Source of the DNA: Kiritimatiellia bacterium
GTDB taxonomy: Bacteria > Verrucomicrobiota > Kiritimatiellia > RFP12 > UBA1067
Length of the DNA: 45,988 nucleotides
Assembly (NCBI GenBank): GCA_017427485.1
Contig: JAFRSR010000107.1
Location: 1 to 45,988 of the forward strand
Direction of reading: 5' to 3'
The notes under the pieces were generated by a model. That model did no database searches. It was not told where the DNA came from and saw nothing but the letters and a program-made list of their open reading frames with translations. Position numbers and translations under genes: made by a program. Of this stretch, positions 33,872 through 43,046 are shown piece by piece (position 1 is the stretch's first letter; the number at the start of each line of letters is the position of its first letter).

Positions 33872-36670
33872 GTGAACGTGAAACGCGCGATTGTCACGAC
33901 AGTGTGCATGACGGCGGCCGTCGTCGCATGGGGCGCGGCGGAGCACGCGCCGAAGCCGATTGTCTTCGACACGCCTGCGGAAGACGAGAACGGCGTGATG
34001 GTTCTCGGCAACGGGGAGGTGGGCGCGACGGCGTGGCTGGGCGCGGACGGCACGCTCCACACCGTGTTGCAGAACTCCGACAGCTGGAACGAGGGCGGAC
34101 GCCATGTCAAGACGGGCGCCATCGACTACGAGACGAAATCCCCCATTGATGCCGGGACGTATCGGCAGGAGCTGTCGCTGGCGCGCGGCGAGTTCGAGGC
34201 GTCGTGGAAAAGCGGGGGCCAGGCGGTGTCGCTTCGCTACCGCATCCAGCAGGGTACGGATTCCATCGCCGTGTGCGACGTCCGCGGTGCCCCCGAGGTT
34301 GAGGCGAGAGTGGTGAACTGGCGTCTTTATCCCGGCGGCGCGAAGGAGTTTGGGGTAGGAGAGTACGAGCTCGGCAACAGGTTCTGCGAGGGGAAGTACC
34401 AGAAGAACGTGTCCGGACTGAAGTTCACCGTCAACGCCGACCGCCTCGTGCCAGGCGGCTGGTGCCACGTGAACCGCAACGAGACGGTCGCGGAGATGAT
34501 GAAGGTCTACGACTACTATCAGGCGACGGGCGATCTGGGCAAGCCGGATTTGCTCTCCAACCGTGTGTTCGGCGGCGTGACGCGCTCGGCGAGCGCGCCG
34601 CATGATGTCCTCTTTCTCACGGCGATCACCAGCCTGCATCCCTGCAAGGACGAGGCGGAATGGCTGCGACGCACCAACGAGATGCTCGATCGCGACGGCT
34701 GGGACATCGCGGGCGAAGAGGCGAAGCGTGCCGAACACATTGCGGCGTGGGCGCAGTTCTGGGAACGAAGCCACATCGTGGTCGCGCCGGCGGCGGGCGC
34801 CGCGTCCAAGTTGCGCAAGGACGTCGTATTCCCGACGAATGACAAGCTGCCGCTGAGCTTCGGCGTCGATTCCAAGGGACACAACCGCTTCCTCGGCACG
34901 TTCGCGTCCGCGGAAGTCGAGTTCAACGGCCATGTCGTCTATTCCGGCGTTCCGAAGCCGGGCGACACTGTCGATCGGGATGTTCTCGCCTCGGCGCAAA
35001 AGATAGGGCGGTCGCCCCGCGACCGCCGCGCCGACAAGATCTTCCGCTTTGCGTGCCGGTTCGCCACGGATCATCCCGGAAAGCCTCAGCGCCTGCTTGA
35101 CAACATCACGCCGGGCAAAGGCGACGGCTTCCTCATCGACGCGTACAAGGGCCATGTGCGCTTCATCGCCGGAGGGCACGTCTTCACGCATCCGTTGAAA
35201 TTGCCGGCCGGAAGCGAAATCGCGCTCGAAGTCGTCGTGCCGCGAGTCGGCATCGCGAAAATCGCGGTGAATGGCATGAGCGAGACGATCGGCTTTGGCG
35301 CGGAGACCGTCGCCGAGGAGTGCGCCGCCGTCACGACGGCCTACGCCGCGCAACGCTATCTCACCTCCTGCGCGGGACGTGGCCGTCTGCCAATTCGCTT
35401 CAACGGGTCAATCTTCACCATCTCGTACAAAGGCGATCCCGACTACCGTCGCTGGGGCAGCGGCTACTGGTGGCAGAACACGCGCCTGCCATACTATCCC
35501 ATGTTCGCCGCCGGCGACTTTGACCAGCTGCATCCGCTTTTCCGGTTGCACCTCGGGCTTCTCGATTTCAGCGTGAAACGCACGCGCAAGTACCTGAACC
35601 ACGGCGGGGCCTACATCCCCGAGTGCATTCAGCCCTGGGGTGACCACTTCATCGGCTCCTATGGGCCGATCTGCGAGTGGAAGGACCGTCCCGACAAACT
35701 TCAGGAGCACGGCTACCACAAGTATGAATGGCTCTGCCAGCTGGAACTGTCCCTCTTGCTGCTCAACTACCGGGCGTACACCGGCGACGACGCCTGGTTC
35801 AAGGAGAAGGCGCTGCCGGCCATCCGCGAATACGTGCGCTACTTTGACGAGCACTACGGCCTTGACGCGAAGGGACGCTACCTCATGCATCCCGCGCAGG
35901 CGGCGGAGACCTGGTGGGACTGCACGAACCCGATGACGGAGGTCTCGGGCCTCATGCGCGTGACCGATTTGCTTCTCGCCTTGCCGGACGGCGTCCTGTC
36001 GCCCGAGGACCGTGCGCTCTTCGCGAAGATCCGCGCGCGCGTCCCCGACCTTCCCGTGCGGAAACTCGACGACGGCGGCATCGTGTTCGCTCCTGGCGAG
36101 AAGTTTGCCATGCACCACAACTGCGAAACGCCGGAACTCTACTGCGTGTTCCCGTTCCGCCTCTGCTCGTTTGAGAAGCCGAACGCGGAAATCGGGCGGC
36201 GCACGTACCGCGACGGACGGTTCCACAAGCTCTACCGCGGCTGGTCGCAGGACGAGATGAACGCCGCGTATCTCGGTCTGACGGAGGAGGCGCGGGAGCA
36301 CATTGCGGACCGCGCGCTCACGCATTCCAAGAAGATCTACCGCTGGCCGGCGTACTGGGGGCCGAACTTCGACTGGTGTCCGGACCAGGACGAGGGCGGC
36401 ATCTTCCAGAACACGATCCAGTCGATGCTTCTCCAGGTCGAGGGGAAGAAGATATTCCTCATGCCGGCCTGGCCAAAAGACTGGAACTGCTTGTTCAAGC
36501 TCCACGCGCCGTGCAACACGACGGTGGAGGGGCGTATCGAGAATGGTGAAGTCAAGGATCTCGTCGTCACTCCCGCGTCGCGTCTCGCGGACATAGTGGT
36601 GAAAAAAACTGATACGGATCTGTTCCGGGCTGCGCCAACAGCCTTTTTCGAGACCGCCGCCCCAAAATGA
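33872..36670 (+). CDS. Secreted DUF5703/GH95-like glycoside hydrolase with an inserted LamG-like domain
   Basis: The 932-residue protein has a signal peptide (VKRAIVTTVCMTAAVVAWGA). The N-terminal beta-domain (about residues 30-310; NGVMVLGNGEVGATAWLGAD, then QNSDSWNEGG) resembles DUF5703 and GH95 N-termini. A concanavalin/LamG-like insertion follows (about residues 325-480). A six-hairpin catalytic-type barrel runs from about 500 with RFNGSIFTI, WGSGYWWQNTRLPYYPMFAAGD and later AMHHNCETPELY. GH95 enzymes are alpha-L-fucosidases or galactosidases; whether the acidic residues here fit that activity cannot be settled. Two palindromic elements (34581-34599, 35001-35030) sit in frame. The start is weak: a GTG without Shine-Dalgarno, 6 nt after pth; a GTG at 33878 is equally possible. 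Confidence 0.75.
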   Translation: MNVKRAIVTTVCMTAAVVAWGAAEHAPKPIVFDTPAEDENGVMVLGNGEVGATAWLGADGTLHTVLQNSDSWNEGGRHVKTGAIDYETKSPIDAGTYRQELSLARGEFEASWKSGGQAVSLRYRIQQGTDSIAVCDVRGAPEVEARVVNWRLYPGGAKEFGVGEYELGNRFCEGKYQKNVSGLKFTVNADRLVPGGWCHVNRNETVAEMMKVYDYYQATGDLGKPDLLSNRVFGGVTRSASAPHDVLFLTAITSLHPCKDEAEWLRRTNEMLDRDGWDIAGEEAKRAEHIAAWAQFWERSHIVVAPAAGAASKLRKDVVFPTNDKLPLSFGVDSKGHNRFLGTFASAEVEFNGHVVYSGVPKPGDTVDRDVLASAQKIGRSPRDRRADKIFRFACRFATDHPGKPQRLLDNITPGKGDGFLIDAYKGHVRFIAGGHVFTHPLKLPAGSEIALEVVVPRVGIAKIAVNGMSETIGFGAETVAEECAAVTTAYAAQRYLTSCAGRGRLPIRFNGSIFTISYKGDPDYRRWGSGYWWQNTRLPYYPMFAAGDFDQLHPLFRLHLGLLDFSVKRTRKYLNHGGAYIPECIQPWGDHFIGSYGPICEWKDRPDKLQEHGYHKYEWLCQLELSLLLLNYRAYTGDDAWFKEKALPAIREYVRYFDEHYGLDAKGRYLMHPAQAAETWWDCTNPMTEVSGLMRVTDLLLALPDGVLSPEDRALFAKIRARVPDLPVRKLDDGGIVFAPGEKFAMHHNCETPELYCVFPFRLCSFEKPNAEIGRRTYRDGRFHKLYRGWSQDEMNAAYLGLTEEAREHIADRALTHSKKIYRWPAYWGPNFDWCPDQDEGGIFQNTIQSMLLQVEGKKIFLMPAWPKDWNCLFKLHAPCNTTVEGRIENGEVKDLVVTPASRLADIVVKKTDTDLFRAAPTAFFETAAPK
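34581..34599. repeat. In-frame palindrome sharing the 19-bp ispE core
   Basis: These 19 bases are identical to 33000-33018, inside the ispE element. Here they code for RSASAP at a turn of the N-terminal domain of the DUF5703/GH95-like protein. The flanking TGGTAGG part is absent, so this copy is shorter or degenerate. Confidence 0.55.
35001..35030 (+). repeat. In-frame palindromic element in the DUF5703/GH95-like gene
   Basis: TAGGGCGGTCGC, CCC, GCGACCGCC: arms of 9 bp around a 3-bp centre, with the TAGGGCG lead-in shared with the ispE and waaA copies. It codes for IGRSPRDRRA in the LamG-like insertion region. Confidence 0.65.
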
Positions 36671-36683
36671 AGGAGCAGGAAAA

Positions 36684-37766
36684 ATGGAGAAAGCCCTGAT
36701 AGCCCTTGGAACGGTGGCGTGCTGCGTTGCGGTTCATGCGGCGACGCCGCCGAAGGCGCCGGACGCGATGAAGGTCGTGATGTACTGCGACCAGGGTTCC
36801 GGCTACGACCTGGAGGGGCGCCTGCTGGACGAATGTCCCGAGTTCATCGTCACCTTCGCGAGCGGGCAGGAGATCGGCGAGGGCGCGCTGGAGGGGGCCG
36901 CGCTGGTGGTGCACTCCGGCGGCGGCGGGCAGAGGCAGTTCTTCGGGCTCGGCGAGAAGGGCGTGGCGGCGGAGCGCGAGTTCATACGCAAGGGCGGCGC
37001 GTACCACGGCACGTGCGCGGGGGCTTTTCTTGTGCTGGAGGAGACGCGCCGCAAGCGCAACCACATGCTGCCGTTCAAACCGGACGATCCACAGATGTAC
37101 AGGGGTGGCGCGACGGTGGAGCTCGAGTTCACGGAAGAAGGGCTTGCCGCGATGGGACAAAAGGGCCCGCGCATGGTACGCTACCACGGTGGTCCCGCCA
37201 TGATTCCGGGCAAGCCCGTCGAAGAGGCCGACATCAAGGTGTTCGCATACTACGGCAAGAAGATGACGAAGATCGAGAATCCGAAGGCGGACGTCCTTGG
37301 CATGGCCGGGAAGGCCGCCATCCTCGCCGGGACGTTCGGCAAGGGCAAGATATTCGTCTGCGGCCCGCATCCCGAAAGCGCGCCCTCCACGCAGGACATT
37401 TTCTACAAGGGCGTCGAATGGCTCGTCGGGCGCAAGATCCATCCGTCGCCAGTTCCGAGCGACAAGGATGCTCGGAAGGTTTGTGTGAAATCGGGGCGCA
37501 GCGTGCCGGAAGGCGCGCGGCTGTCACAGAAGCTCTGGAGCGACCGCAAGTACAAACGCGTGCTCTCGACCCAGAAGTGCGACGTCGCGGTGCTGATCAA
37601 CCCGAAAAAGAAGACGTTCGACGGCATCAAGGACTTCAAGGGCCCGGTAATCGTATTTGCGACGCAGAAAGAGGACAAGGACGCCGTGGAGAAGAGCGGC
37701 CGGCACGATCTGACCGTCGTGTCGTCCATCGACGAGGTCCTGTCCAAGATCAATGGTACGCCTTGA
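36684..37766 (+). CDS. Secreted BPL-N/class I amidotransferase-like protein
   Basis: The 360-residue protein has a signal peptide (MEKALIALGTVACCVAVHAA). A class I glutamine amidotransferase-like domain of the BPL-N type (N-terminal domain of eukaryotic biotin-protein ligase) covers about residues 27-255. VVHSGGGGQRQFF and GGAYHGTCAGAFLVLEETRR hold the nucleophile-elbow Cys of the fold, and VRYHGGPAM a conserved His. The C-terminal 100 residues are unassigned. AAGGAG precedes the ATG, 13 nt after the preceding gene. Such secreted ThuA/BPL-N-like proteins are frequent in PVC sugar-use loci, but their reaction is not known to me. Confidence 0.75.
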   Translation: MEKALIALGTVACCVAVHAATPPKAPDAMKVVMYCDQGSGYDLEGRLLDECPEFIVTFASGQEIGEGALEGAALVVHSGGGGQRQFFGLGEKGVAAEREFIRKGGAYHGTCAGAFLVLEETRRKRNHMLPFKPDDPQMYRGGATVELEFTEEGLAAMGQKGPRMVRYHGGPAMIPGKPVEEADIKVFAYYGKKMTKIENPKADVLGMAGKAAILAGTFGKGKIFVCGPHPESAPSTQDIFYKGVEWLVGRKIHPSPVPSDKDARKVCVKSGRSVPEGARLSQKLWSDRKYKRVLSTQKCDVAVLINPKKKTFDGIKDFKGPVIVFATQKEDKDAVEKSGRHDLTVVSSIDEVLSKINGTP

Positions 37767-37824
37767 CACCCTTGTCAGGCGATATTTGGGAAACATTAAA
37801 ATTGGTGTTCTCGAACATCGGCTA

Positions 37825-37854
37825 TTGGCGCTGAGGGTCATAAAATGGTAGAAT
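37825..37854 (+). promoter_or_regulatory. Promoter of the HzsA-like gene, likely giving a leaderless mRNA
   Basis: TTGGCG (37825-37830), an 18-bp spacer, then TGG-TAGAAT (-10 at 37849-37854). Spacer, -10 sequence and the 7-nt gap to the ATG at 37862 equal those of the promoter at 6175-6204. No Shine-Dalgarno is present. Confidence 0.7.
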
Positions 37855-37861
37855 TCCCGAC

Positions 37862-40800
37862 ATGGAGAAGGTAGCGACAAGTATTCGTGCGCGTGCGGGG
37901 CGGCGGAACAAGTTGGCGTCTTGCCTCCTGACGGCCGTCGTCGTCGGGTCGGCGTTCGCGTTGCCGATTGACGAGCCGTATCTTGCCGATTCCCGCGAGC
38001 TGGCGGAGGTGCCGGCGCCGCCGCCGGGCCTCTGCACCGTCGGCGGCGTCGCGCGGACGGACGGCCGCGGGCTTGAGAACGTGGCCCTGCGCCCGGGCGT
38101 GACGCCGCGCGCCTCGTCTTCCCTCCACATCGCGCCACACCGCATTGAAAACCTCAACGACGGCGAGAACGGCAACCCGCACAGCTGGATCCTCGGCGAG
38201 AAGACCGGTTGGGTCCAGCTGGAGTTCGGGCACGAACTGAACGTCTGCCGTATCGGGTTTGCGAGCGACGTGCAGGGGAAGTACACCGATCGCGCAATCA
38301 CGGCGTTCGACCTCCAGGTGCCGAATGGCGAAGGCTGGCGCACCGTGTTCTCGTACGTCGGAGAGCCTGTGATCGGCTATCGGCAATTCTCTTTCGCACC
38401 GGTCCGCACCGTAATCTTACGACTTGTGATTCGCGATTCAATCCGCGGACAGCCGCGCATCGATGAACTGGAGGTGTTCGGTTCGGACGCGCCGATTACC
38501 GCCGAACAGGCTGCGGCGGTTCCCGACCCGAACCGTCCGACGACCAACCGGCTGGAGCGCGCGGCGCTCGGCGAGGAGCTGGCCTGGCTCAAGCAGGAAG
38601 GCTGGGCCGACATCGAGCGCACCCAGCGTCACGGTCACGGTTATCCCGAGGCGATCGTGCCGTTGCGTCAGGAGATCGACATCCTGCCGCTGCCCGATCT
38701 GCCGTCCGCGCCCGCGCTGGACGGCAGCGGCACGAACGCGGCGTGGCGCGCCTGCTCGCGCGGCGTGGCGCGCGTGGGACGAATCACGGACTGGACCAGC
38801 TCGCCGCTCGTGGAGCATTCGATTGAGGCCGGAGTCGCAGGTGGATGTCTCTATGCGGCGATTGAGGGGAAGCGCTTCTTCTCGGCGAACATCGCCGTGG
38901 TGGGCGTGCCCGGGACGGCGGCGCGCGGGATGTTGTCGCGCGGCGAGGCGGGACTCGTGTTCACGCGTCTTGGCGACCGGAAAGCCCGGCCGGAACCTGT
39001 GAAGGGCGCATACAACGCGGAACGGGGTCGCGTGGAGTTCGTCTTGCCGCTTTCCGCGTTTCCGGGTGTTGCGGAGAAGGGCATCTACATCACGGCGGGC
39101 ATCGGCGGACGCTGGACGCCGAACGGCGGAAGGCCGGTGTATTTCCGTCCGGCGGGCTGGTCCGTGCGCCAGGAGGGCGTGACGCCGGACGGCGGCTTCA
39201 AGGTCCACGTCACGTTGAATCGTCCGCGCGTGCAGGTGGCGATGACGAGTCCGCAGATGCGCACGCGGCGTCGGTACTATCAGCCGTCTCGCATGCAGCA
39301 GTCGTATGCGCTCGACCTGCGCCCGGACGACGCGTGCGGAACGCTGGGCCCGCGCATGGAGCTGGAGTTCCGCGAGCAGTCCGACGGCATGCCGTTCCGC
39401 CTCACGCTCTTTCGCTACGACCCGGCGGTGCGCATGCTCGCGCTCTACCGCGAGATGCTGGAGCGGCGCGGCATGGACCCTGCGCCGTACCGTGCGTTCG
39501 CCGGCGAACATGCGGCGCTGGTGCAGAAGGGTGACTTCGTCGCCGAGCGCGCATTCCTCTGGCGGCTCCGCACGGCGAAGCGCAAGCTCTTCCTCTCGGA
39601 TCCCGCGCTCGCCCCGGCGTCCTCCCTGCTCGTGAGCAAGCGCCATCCGTTCCATCCGTCGCACAACTACAGCGTGCAGTTCGATTCCGCCTGGCGTCCG
39701 GGCGGCGGCGTGTGCCGCATCGACATCCCGCGCATCGGCGGGGCGCTCGATCCCGACGCGGCGAAGACGACGCTCCTGACGTCGGCGGGAACGGGCATGA
39801 TCCGCACGCCGGCGCTTTCCTTTGACGCCACGCGACTCTACTACGCCGAGCGGACGTCGTCCACGAATTACTTCCGCATCTGGGAACAGGACCTCGCAAC
39901 GGGCAAGAGGCGGCAGCTCAGCGACAACGGCCCGTTTCACGACTACTGGCCCACGCCGCTGCCGGACGGCGGGATTGCGTTCGTCTCCACGCGCTGCAAG
40001 GTGCGTTTCCTCTGCTGGCGTCCGCAGGCGGCGGTGCTGTTCCGCATGGAGCGTGACGGCTCGGGCGTGAGGCCGCTCTCCTTCGCCAACCTCTCCGAGT
40101 TCGCGCCGAGCGTGATGGACGACGGGCGCATCCTCTGGACGCGTTCCGAATACGTGGACAAGGGGGCGGACTACGGACACACCGTGTGGACCATTCGCGC
40201 GGACGGCACCTATCCCGAGCTCACGTACGGCAACACAGTCGCGCTCCCGCAGGGCTACGCCAACGCGCGGATGATGCCCGGCACGCAGGACCTCTGCGCC
40301 ACGATGATCTCGCACTTCGGCGACCTGAACGGCCCGATAGCCCTCATTGACCTGCGCAAGGGGCCGCACGACCCCTCCGCGATCCGGAACCTCACGCCCG
40401 AGGTGCCGCGTCCGGGCTCGCGGAGCCTTTCGGACACCTTCCGCGAGGCGTTTCCGCTTTCCGCCGACCTGCTGCTCGCGGCGTGGGCGCCGCAGGACCG
40501 CTTCGGCATCTGGGCGCTTGACCGCTACGGGAACCGCGAGCTCCTCTACGAGGACGACACCATCGACACCATCTGCCCGACGCTCTTCGCCCCGCGTTCC
40601 GTCCCGCGCGTGATGAACGGCACGATCCGCGCGGACCTCAAGGCGGCCGGGCAGGGCGTGTTCGTGGTGGAGAACGTCTATCGGGGCCTTGAGGGACAGG
40701 TGAAGCCCGGCGCGGCCAAATGGCTGCGCATCTGCCAGGAGATGCCGGCGGTGCTCGACAAGATGCCGGACGGCACCTACCGCGCCGACCACACGCCGTA

Positions 40801-41509
40801 CATGCGCTGGTACGCCTCGCCCACGGACGTGCAGAGCGGCGCGTTCGGCTGGCCGTCGTTCATCGCCAAGGGCGTGGTGGGAACGGTGCCGGTGGAGGAG
40901 GACGGCTCCGCGCACTTCCTTGCGCCGTCGGGGAAAGTGCTTTACTTCCAGTTGCTGGACGGCGACTACAACGAGATCCAGCGGATGCGGTCCGTGGTAC
41001 AGCTCCAGCCGGGCGAGGTGCGTTCGTGCATCGGTTGCCACGAGAGTCGACTCATCCCACCCGACTTCACGTACCTGAAGATGAAGGCGATGAAGCGCGC
41101 CCCTTCGGCGCCGGCCGCGCCGCCATGGGGCGCAGGGCCGTTCCGCTACGAGCAGGTGGTGCAGCCCGTGCTGGACCGCCGGTGCGTCGCGTGTCACAGC
41201 GCGGCGAAGAAACACCGGCTCGTACTGGAAGGAACGCGCGACAAGGAACGCGTGCCCGTTTCCTGGCGCTCGCTCCTCAACAGCGGCACGGTCCACTATT
41301 TCACCTACGAATACCAGAGAGGCGTTCCCTACAAGGCACAACCGTACACGTTCGGCACGTTCGCGAGCCGTCTGTGGGACGTGCTCAAGGACGAGCGCCA
41401 CAAGGGCGTGAAACTCGATCCGGAGGAGGAGCAGTCTATCAAGTGCTGGATTGACATGAACTGTCCGCTATGGGGCGACTATACGTTCCGCCCCAATCGC
41501 CCCGAATGA
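37862..41509 (+). CDS. Multidomain dihaem HzsA-like protein with discoidin-like domain
   Basis: The 1215-residue protein has an N-terminal signal or anchor (about residues 17-34) and an F5/8-type C (discoidin-like) domain at about 75-205 (RIENLNDGENGNPHSWILGE ... IDELEVFGS). A beta-sandwich region (about 265-475) follows. WD40/PD40-type propeller segments run from about 640 (PALSFDATRLYYAER, then WPTPLPDGGIAFVSTRCK). The C-terminal part corresponds to the hydrazine synthase alpha-subunit family. Two CXXCH haem c sites are present, C1056-IGC-H1060 and C1108-VAC-H1112. Related 'HzsA-like' proteins occur widely in PVC bacteria that do not make hydrazine, so an anammox role is not implied. It is probably a periplasmic redox protein linked to carbohydrate use. 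Confidence 0.82.
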   Translation: MEKVATSIRARAGRRNKLASCLLTAVVVGSAFALPIDEPYLADSRELAEVPAPPPGLCTVGGVARTDGRGLENVALRPGVTPRASSSLHIAPHRIENLNDGENGNPHSWILGEKTGWVQLEFGHELNVCRIGFASDVQGKYTDRAITAFDLQVPNGEGWRTVFSYVGEPVIGYRQFSFAPVRTVILRLVIRDSIRGQPRIDELEVFGSDAPITAEQAAAVPDPNRPTTNRLERAALGEELAWLKQEGWADIERTQRHGHGYPEAIVPLRQEIDILPLPDLPSAPALDGSGTNAAWRACSRGVARVGRITDWTSSPLVEHSIEAGVAGGCLYAAIEGKRFFSANIAVVGVPGTAARGMLSRGEAGLVFTRLGDRKARPEPVKGAYNAERGRVEFVLPLSAFPGVAEKGIYITAGIGGRWTPNGGRPVYFRPAGWSVRQEGVTPDGGFKVHVTLNRPRVQVAMTSPQMRTRRRYYQPSRMQQSYALDLRPDDACGTLGPRMELEFREQSDGMPFRLTLFRYDPAVRMLALYREMLERRGMDPAPYRAFAGEHAALVQKGDFVAERAFLWRLRTAKRKLFLSDPALAPASSLLVSKRHPFHPSHNYSVQFDSAWRPGGGVCRIDIPRIGGALDPDAAKTTLLTSAGTGMIRTPALSFDATRLYYAERTSSTNYFRIWEQDLATGKRRQLSDNGPFHDYWPTPLPDGGIAFVSTRCKVRFLCWRPQAAVLFRMERDGSGVRPLSFANLSEFAPSVMDDGRILWTRSEYVDKGADYGHTVWTIRADGTYPELTYGNTVALPQGYANARMMPGTQDLCATMISHFGDLNGPIALIDLRKGPHDPSAIRNLTPEVPRPGSRSLSDTFREAFPLSADLLLAAWAPQDRFGIWALDRYGNRELLYEDDTIDTICPTLFAPRSVPRVMNGTIRADLKAAGQGVFVVENVYRGLEGQVKPGAAKWLRICQEMPAVLDKMPDGTYRADHTPYMRWYASPTDVQSGAFGWPSFIAKGVVGTVPVEEDGSAHFLAPSGKVLYFQLLDGDYNEIQRMRSVVQLQPGEVRSCIGCHESRLIPPDFTYLKMKAMKRAPSAPAAPPWGAGPFRYEQVVQPVLDRRCVACHSAAKKHRLVLEGTRDKERVPVSWRSLLNSGTVHYFTYEYQRGVPYKAQPYTFGTFASRLWDVLKDERHKGVKLDPEEEQSIKCWIDMNCPLWGDYTFRPNRPE

Positions 41510-41569
41510 CGGGCAAGAGGAGAATCACGGCTGATCTGATGAAAAAACACAAGAAAGGAAAACGATAAA

Positions 41570-42727
41570 ATGAAAAACGTGCTGATGTTCGTCTTGGCAG
41601 GCGTTCTGGCCGTATCTGCCACCCGGGGGGCCGACTTGGAGTTCCTGAAAAAACTGGTCGAGATTCCCAGCGCTTCGGCAGACATCCCGCAGGTCAACGT
41701 CGCCATGCGCGCGATGAAGGAGTATCTTGAGAAAAGGGGTCTTTTCTGCACCATCGAGACTGAAGCAAACGGACGCGAGACTCTTTTCGCCGCGACGAAA
41801 CCGGGAAAGGTGCAGGACTACATCCTCGCGGCGCACCTCGACGTCGTGCCGGCGTCGTGGGAGGGGCAGTATGCGGTTGTCAACGACAACGGGCGACTCA
41901 CGGGGCGTGGCGTGGGAGATGACAAGGGCGGGTCTCTCGCCGTCGCGCAGGCATTGTGCGCCCTTGTCGGCAAGGACGTGTCGGTCGGCTGCATCTTCGG
42001 CGCGGACGAAGAACTCGGCGGATTGGCGACGACATGGATGGTGGAGAAGATGGGATACCGTCCGCGCCGGATGGCGATCGTGGTCGACAGCCGCTACGCC
42101 TGCATCGGCTACGCGACCAAGGGCCAGCTCATGGTCAAGGCGACGTTGAAAGGCCAGGGAGGGCACTCCTCGGCCCCGTGGGCGTGCGAGGACCTGATTA
42201 CGCAGCTTTCCGAGGCGGTCGTGAAGATCAAGAAGGAATGGTACCGCCGCCATCCGCTCGCGGACGGACCCGACCACTGGTCGGACGTTCTGACGCCGAC
42301 GATCGTCAAGTCTGAGGGGACGGCGCTCAACCGGATCCCGTCCGAGGTGTGGGTGAACTTCAACCTGCGTTCGGTGCGTCCCGAGGCGAAGGACGAGTGC
42401 GTGCAGCTCATCAAGGAGATTTCGGGCGGCGAGGTGGAGGTCGTGCGCTATTCGCCTCCTTGCGTAAGCGACTGTGGCAATCCATACGTGCAGCGGCTGA
42501 GGAAGGCGATGGCCGCGGAAATCGGGAAGGAAATCCCGCTTGAGCGCATGCCGTTTGCGACTGACGCGCGGTGTTTCGTCTCGTGCAACGTGCCGGTGGT
42601 CAACGTCGGGCACGAGCATGGCCGGTCGCATGCTGCAGACGAGTGGGCGACATTGGATTCAATCGACGTGGTGACGCGTTTCCTGACGTCGTTCTTCCTC
42701 TCCGAATACAGCATCACGGGAAAATGA
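41570..42727 (+). CDS. Secreted M20 family metallopeptidase
   Basis: The 385-residue protein has a signal peptide (MKNVLMFVLAGVLAVSATRGA). M20 zinc peptidase motifs are LAAHLDVVPAS (ligand His and Asp), GRGVGDDKGGSLA (bridging Asp), GADEELGG (catalytic Glu pair) and NVGHEHGRSHAADEW (last His). The lid/dimerisation domain includes KATLKGQGGHSSAP. The family cleaves dipeptides, acylated amino acids or similar. Here it is exported, unlike most DapE/PepV relatives. AAAGGA precedes the ATG. It ends in a strong bidirectional terminator. Confidence 0.9.
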   Translation: MKNVLMFVLAGVLAVSATRGADLEFLKKLVEIPSASADIPQVNVAMRAMKEYLEKRGLFCTIETEANGRETLFAATKPGKVQDYILAAHLDVVPASWEGQYAVVNDNGRLTGRGVGDDKGGSLAVAQALCALVGKDVSVGCIFGADEELGGLATTWMVEKMGYRPRRMAIVVDSRYACIGYATKGQLMVKATLKGQGGHSSAPWACEDLITQLSEAVVKIKKEWYRRHPLADGPDHWSDVLTPTIVKSEGTALNRIPSEVWVNFNLRSVRPEAKDECVQLIKEISGGEVEVVRYSPPCVSDCGNPYVQRLRKAMAAEIGKEIPLERMPFATDARCFVSCNVPVVNVGHEHGRSHAADEWATLDSIDVVTRFLTSFFLSEYSITGK

Positions 42728-42766
42728 CGGAACACGCCAAGTTCTGCGGATGCCCCTAGGGACACG

Positions 42767-42792
42767 AAAAACCCCGCTTTTGCGGGGTTTTT
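42767..42792. terminator. Bidirectional rho-independent terminator
   Basis: AAAAACCCCGC, TTT, then TGCGGGGTTTTT: a GC-rich stem with T-runs on both strands. It serves the M20 peptidase gene on the plus strand and the tRNA pair on the minus strand. Confidence 0.95.
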
Positions 42793-42795
42793 GAA

Positions 42796-42881
42796 TGGTT
42801 GTGGGAGGTGGATTCGAACCACCGAAGGCGTTAGCCAGCAGATTTACAGTCTGCCCTCGTTGACCGCTTGAGTATCCCACA
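42796..42881 (-). tRNA. tRNA-Tyr (anticodon GTA)
   Basis: The minus strand folds as a class II tRNA. The acceptor TGTGGGA pairs with TCCCACA, followed by A73 and an encoded CCA. The D-stem is CTC/GAG. The anticodon stem GCAGA/TCTGC encloses the loop CTGTAAA, with anticodon GTA. A long variable arm follows, and the T-arm is GGTGG-TTCGAAT-CCACC. It is transcribed 3 nt after the tRNA-Leu. Confidence 0.96.
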
Positions 42882-42884
42882 GCG

Positions 42885-42969
42885 TGGTGCTCGGGGCGGG
42901 ACTCGAACCCGCAAGGATCTCTCCACATGCACCTCAAGCATGCGTGTCTGCCAATTTCACCACCCGAGC
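42885..42969 (-). tRNA. tRNA-Leu (anticodon GAG)
   Basis: Minus-strand class II tRNA. The acceptor GCTCGGG pairs with CCCGAGC, followed by A73 and an encoded CCA. The anticodon stem CATGC/GCATG encloses the loop TTGAGGT, with anticodon GAG. The T-loop TTCGAGT is canonical. It reads CUC and CUU codons. Confidence 0.96.
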
Positions 42970-42989
42970 GAGGCGTGAAAACGGCAAAT

Positions 42990-43018
42990 ATGATACCAAA
43001 ATCCCGACGCCTCCGCAA
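42990..43018 (-). promoter_or_regulatory. Promoter of the tRNA-Leu/tRNA-Tyr unit
   Basis: Minus strand: TTGCGG (43013-43018), a 17-bp spacer, TGG-TATCAT (-10 at 42990-42995). The tRNA-Leu 5' end lies about 20 bp downstream. Confidence 0.7.
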
Positions 43019-43046
43019 GGGGGGATTTTTCGTGTTCTGAAAGTTC

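Noticed and set aside
38438..41401. 987-codon minus-strand frame opposite the HzsA-like gene
   Set aside because: Arg/His/Ala-rich shadow frame; the plus strand has haem motifs, domains and a promoter.
37862..41509. Reading of the HzsA-like protein as evidence for anammox metabolism
   Set aside because: No other hydrazine or nitrogen-cycle gene is present and the family is broader than hydrazine synthase; surroundings are carbohydrate-related.
41539..41568. Nine-codon reading frame MKKHKKGKR just before the M20 peptidase gene, considered as a leader peptide
   Set aside because: No Shine-Dalgarno at proper distance and no attenuator structure; its AAAGGA serves the peptidase start.
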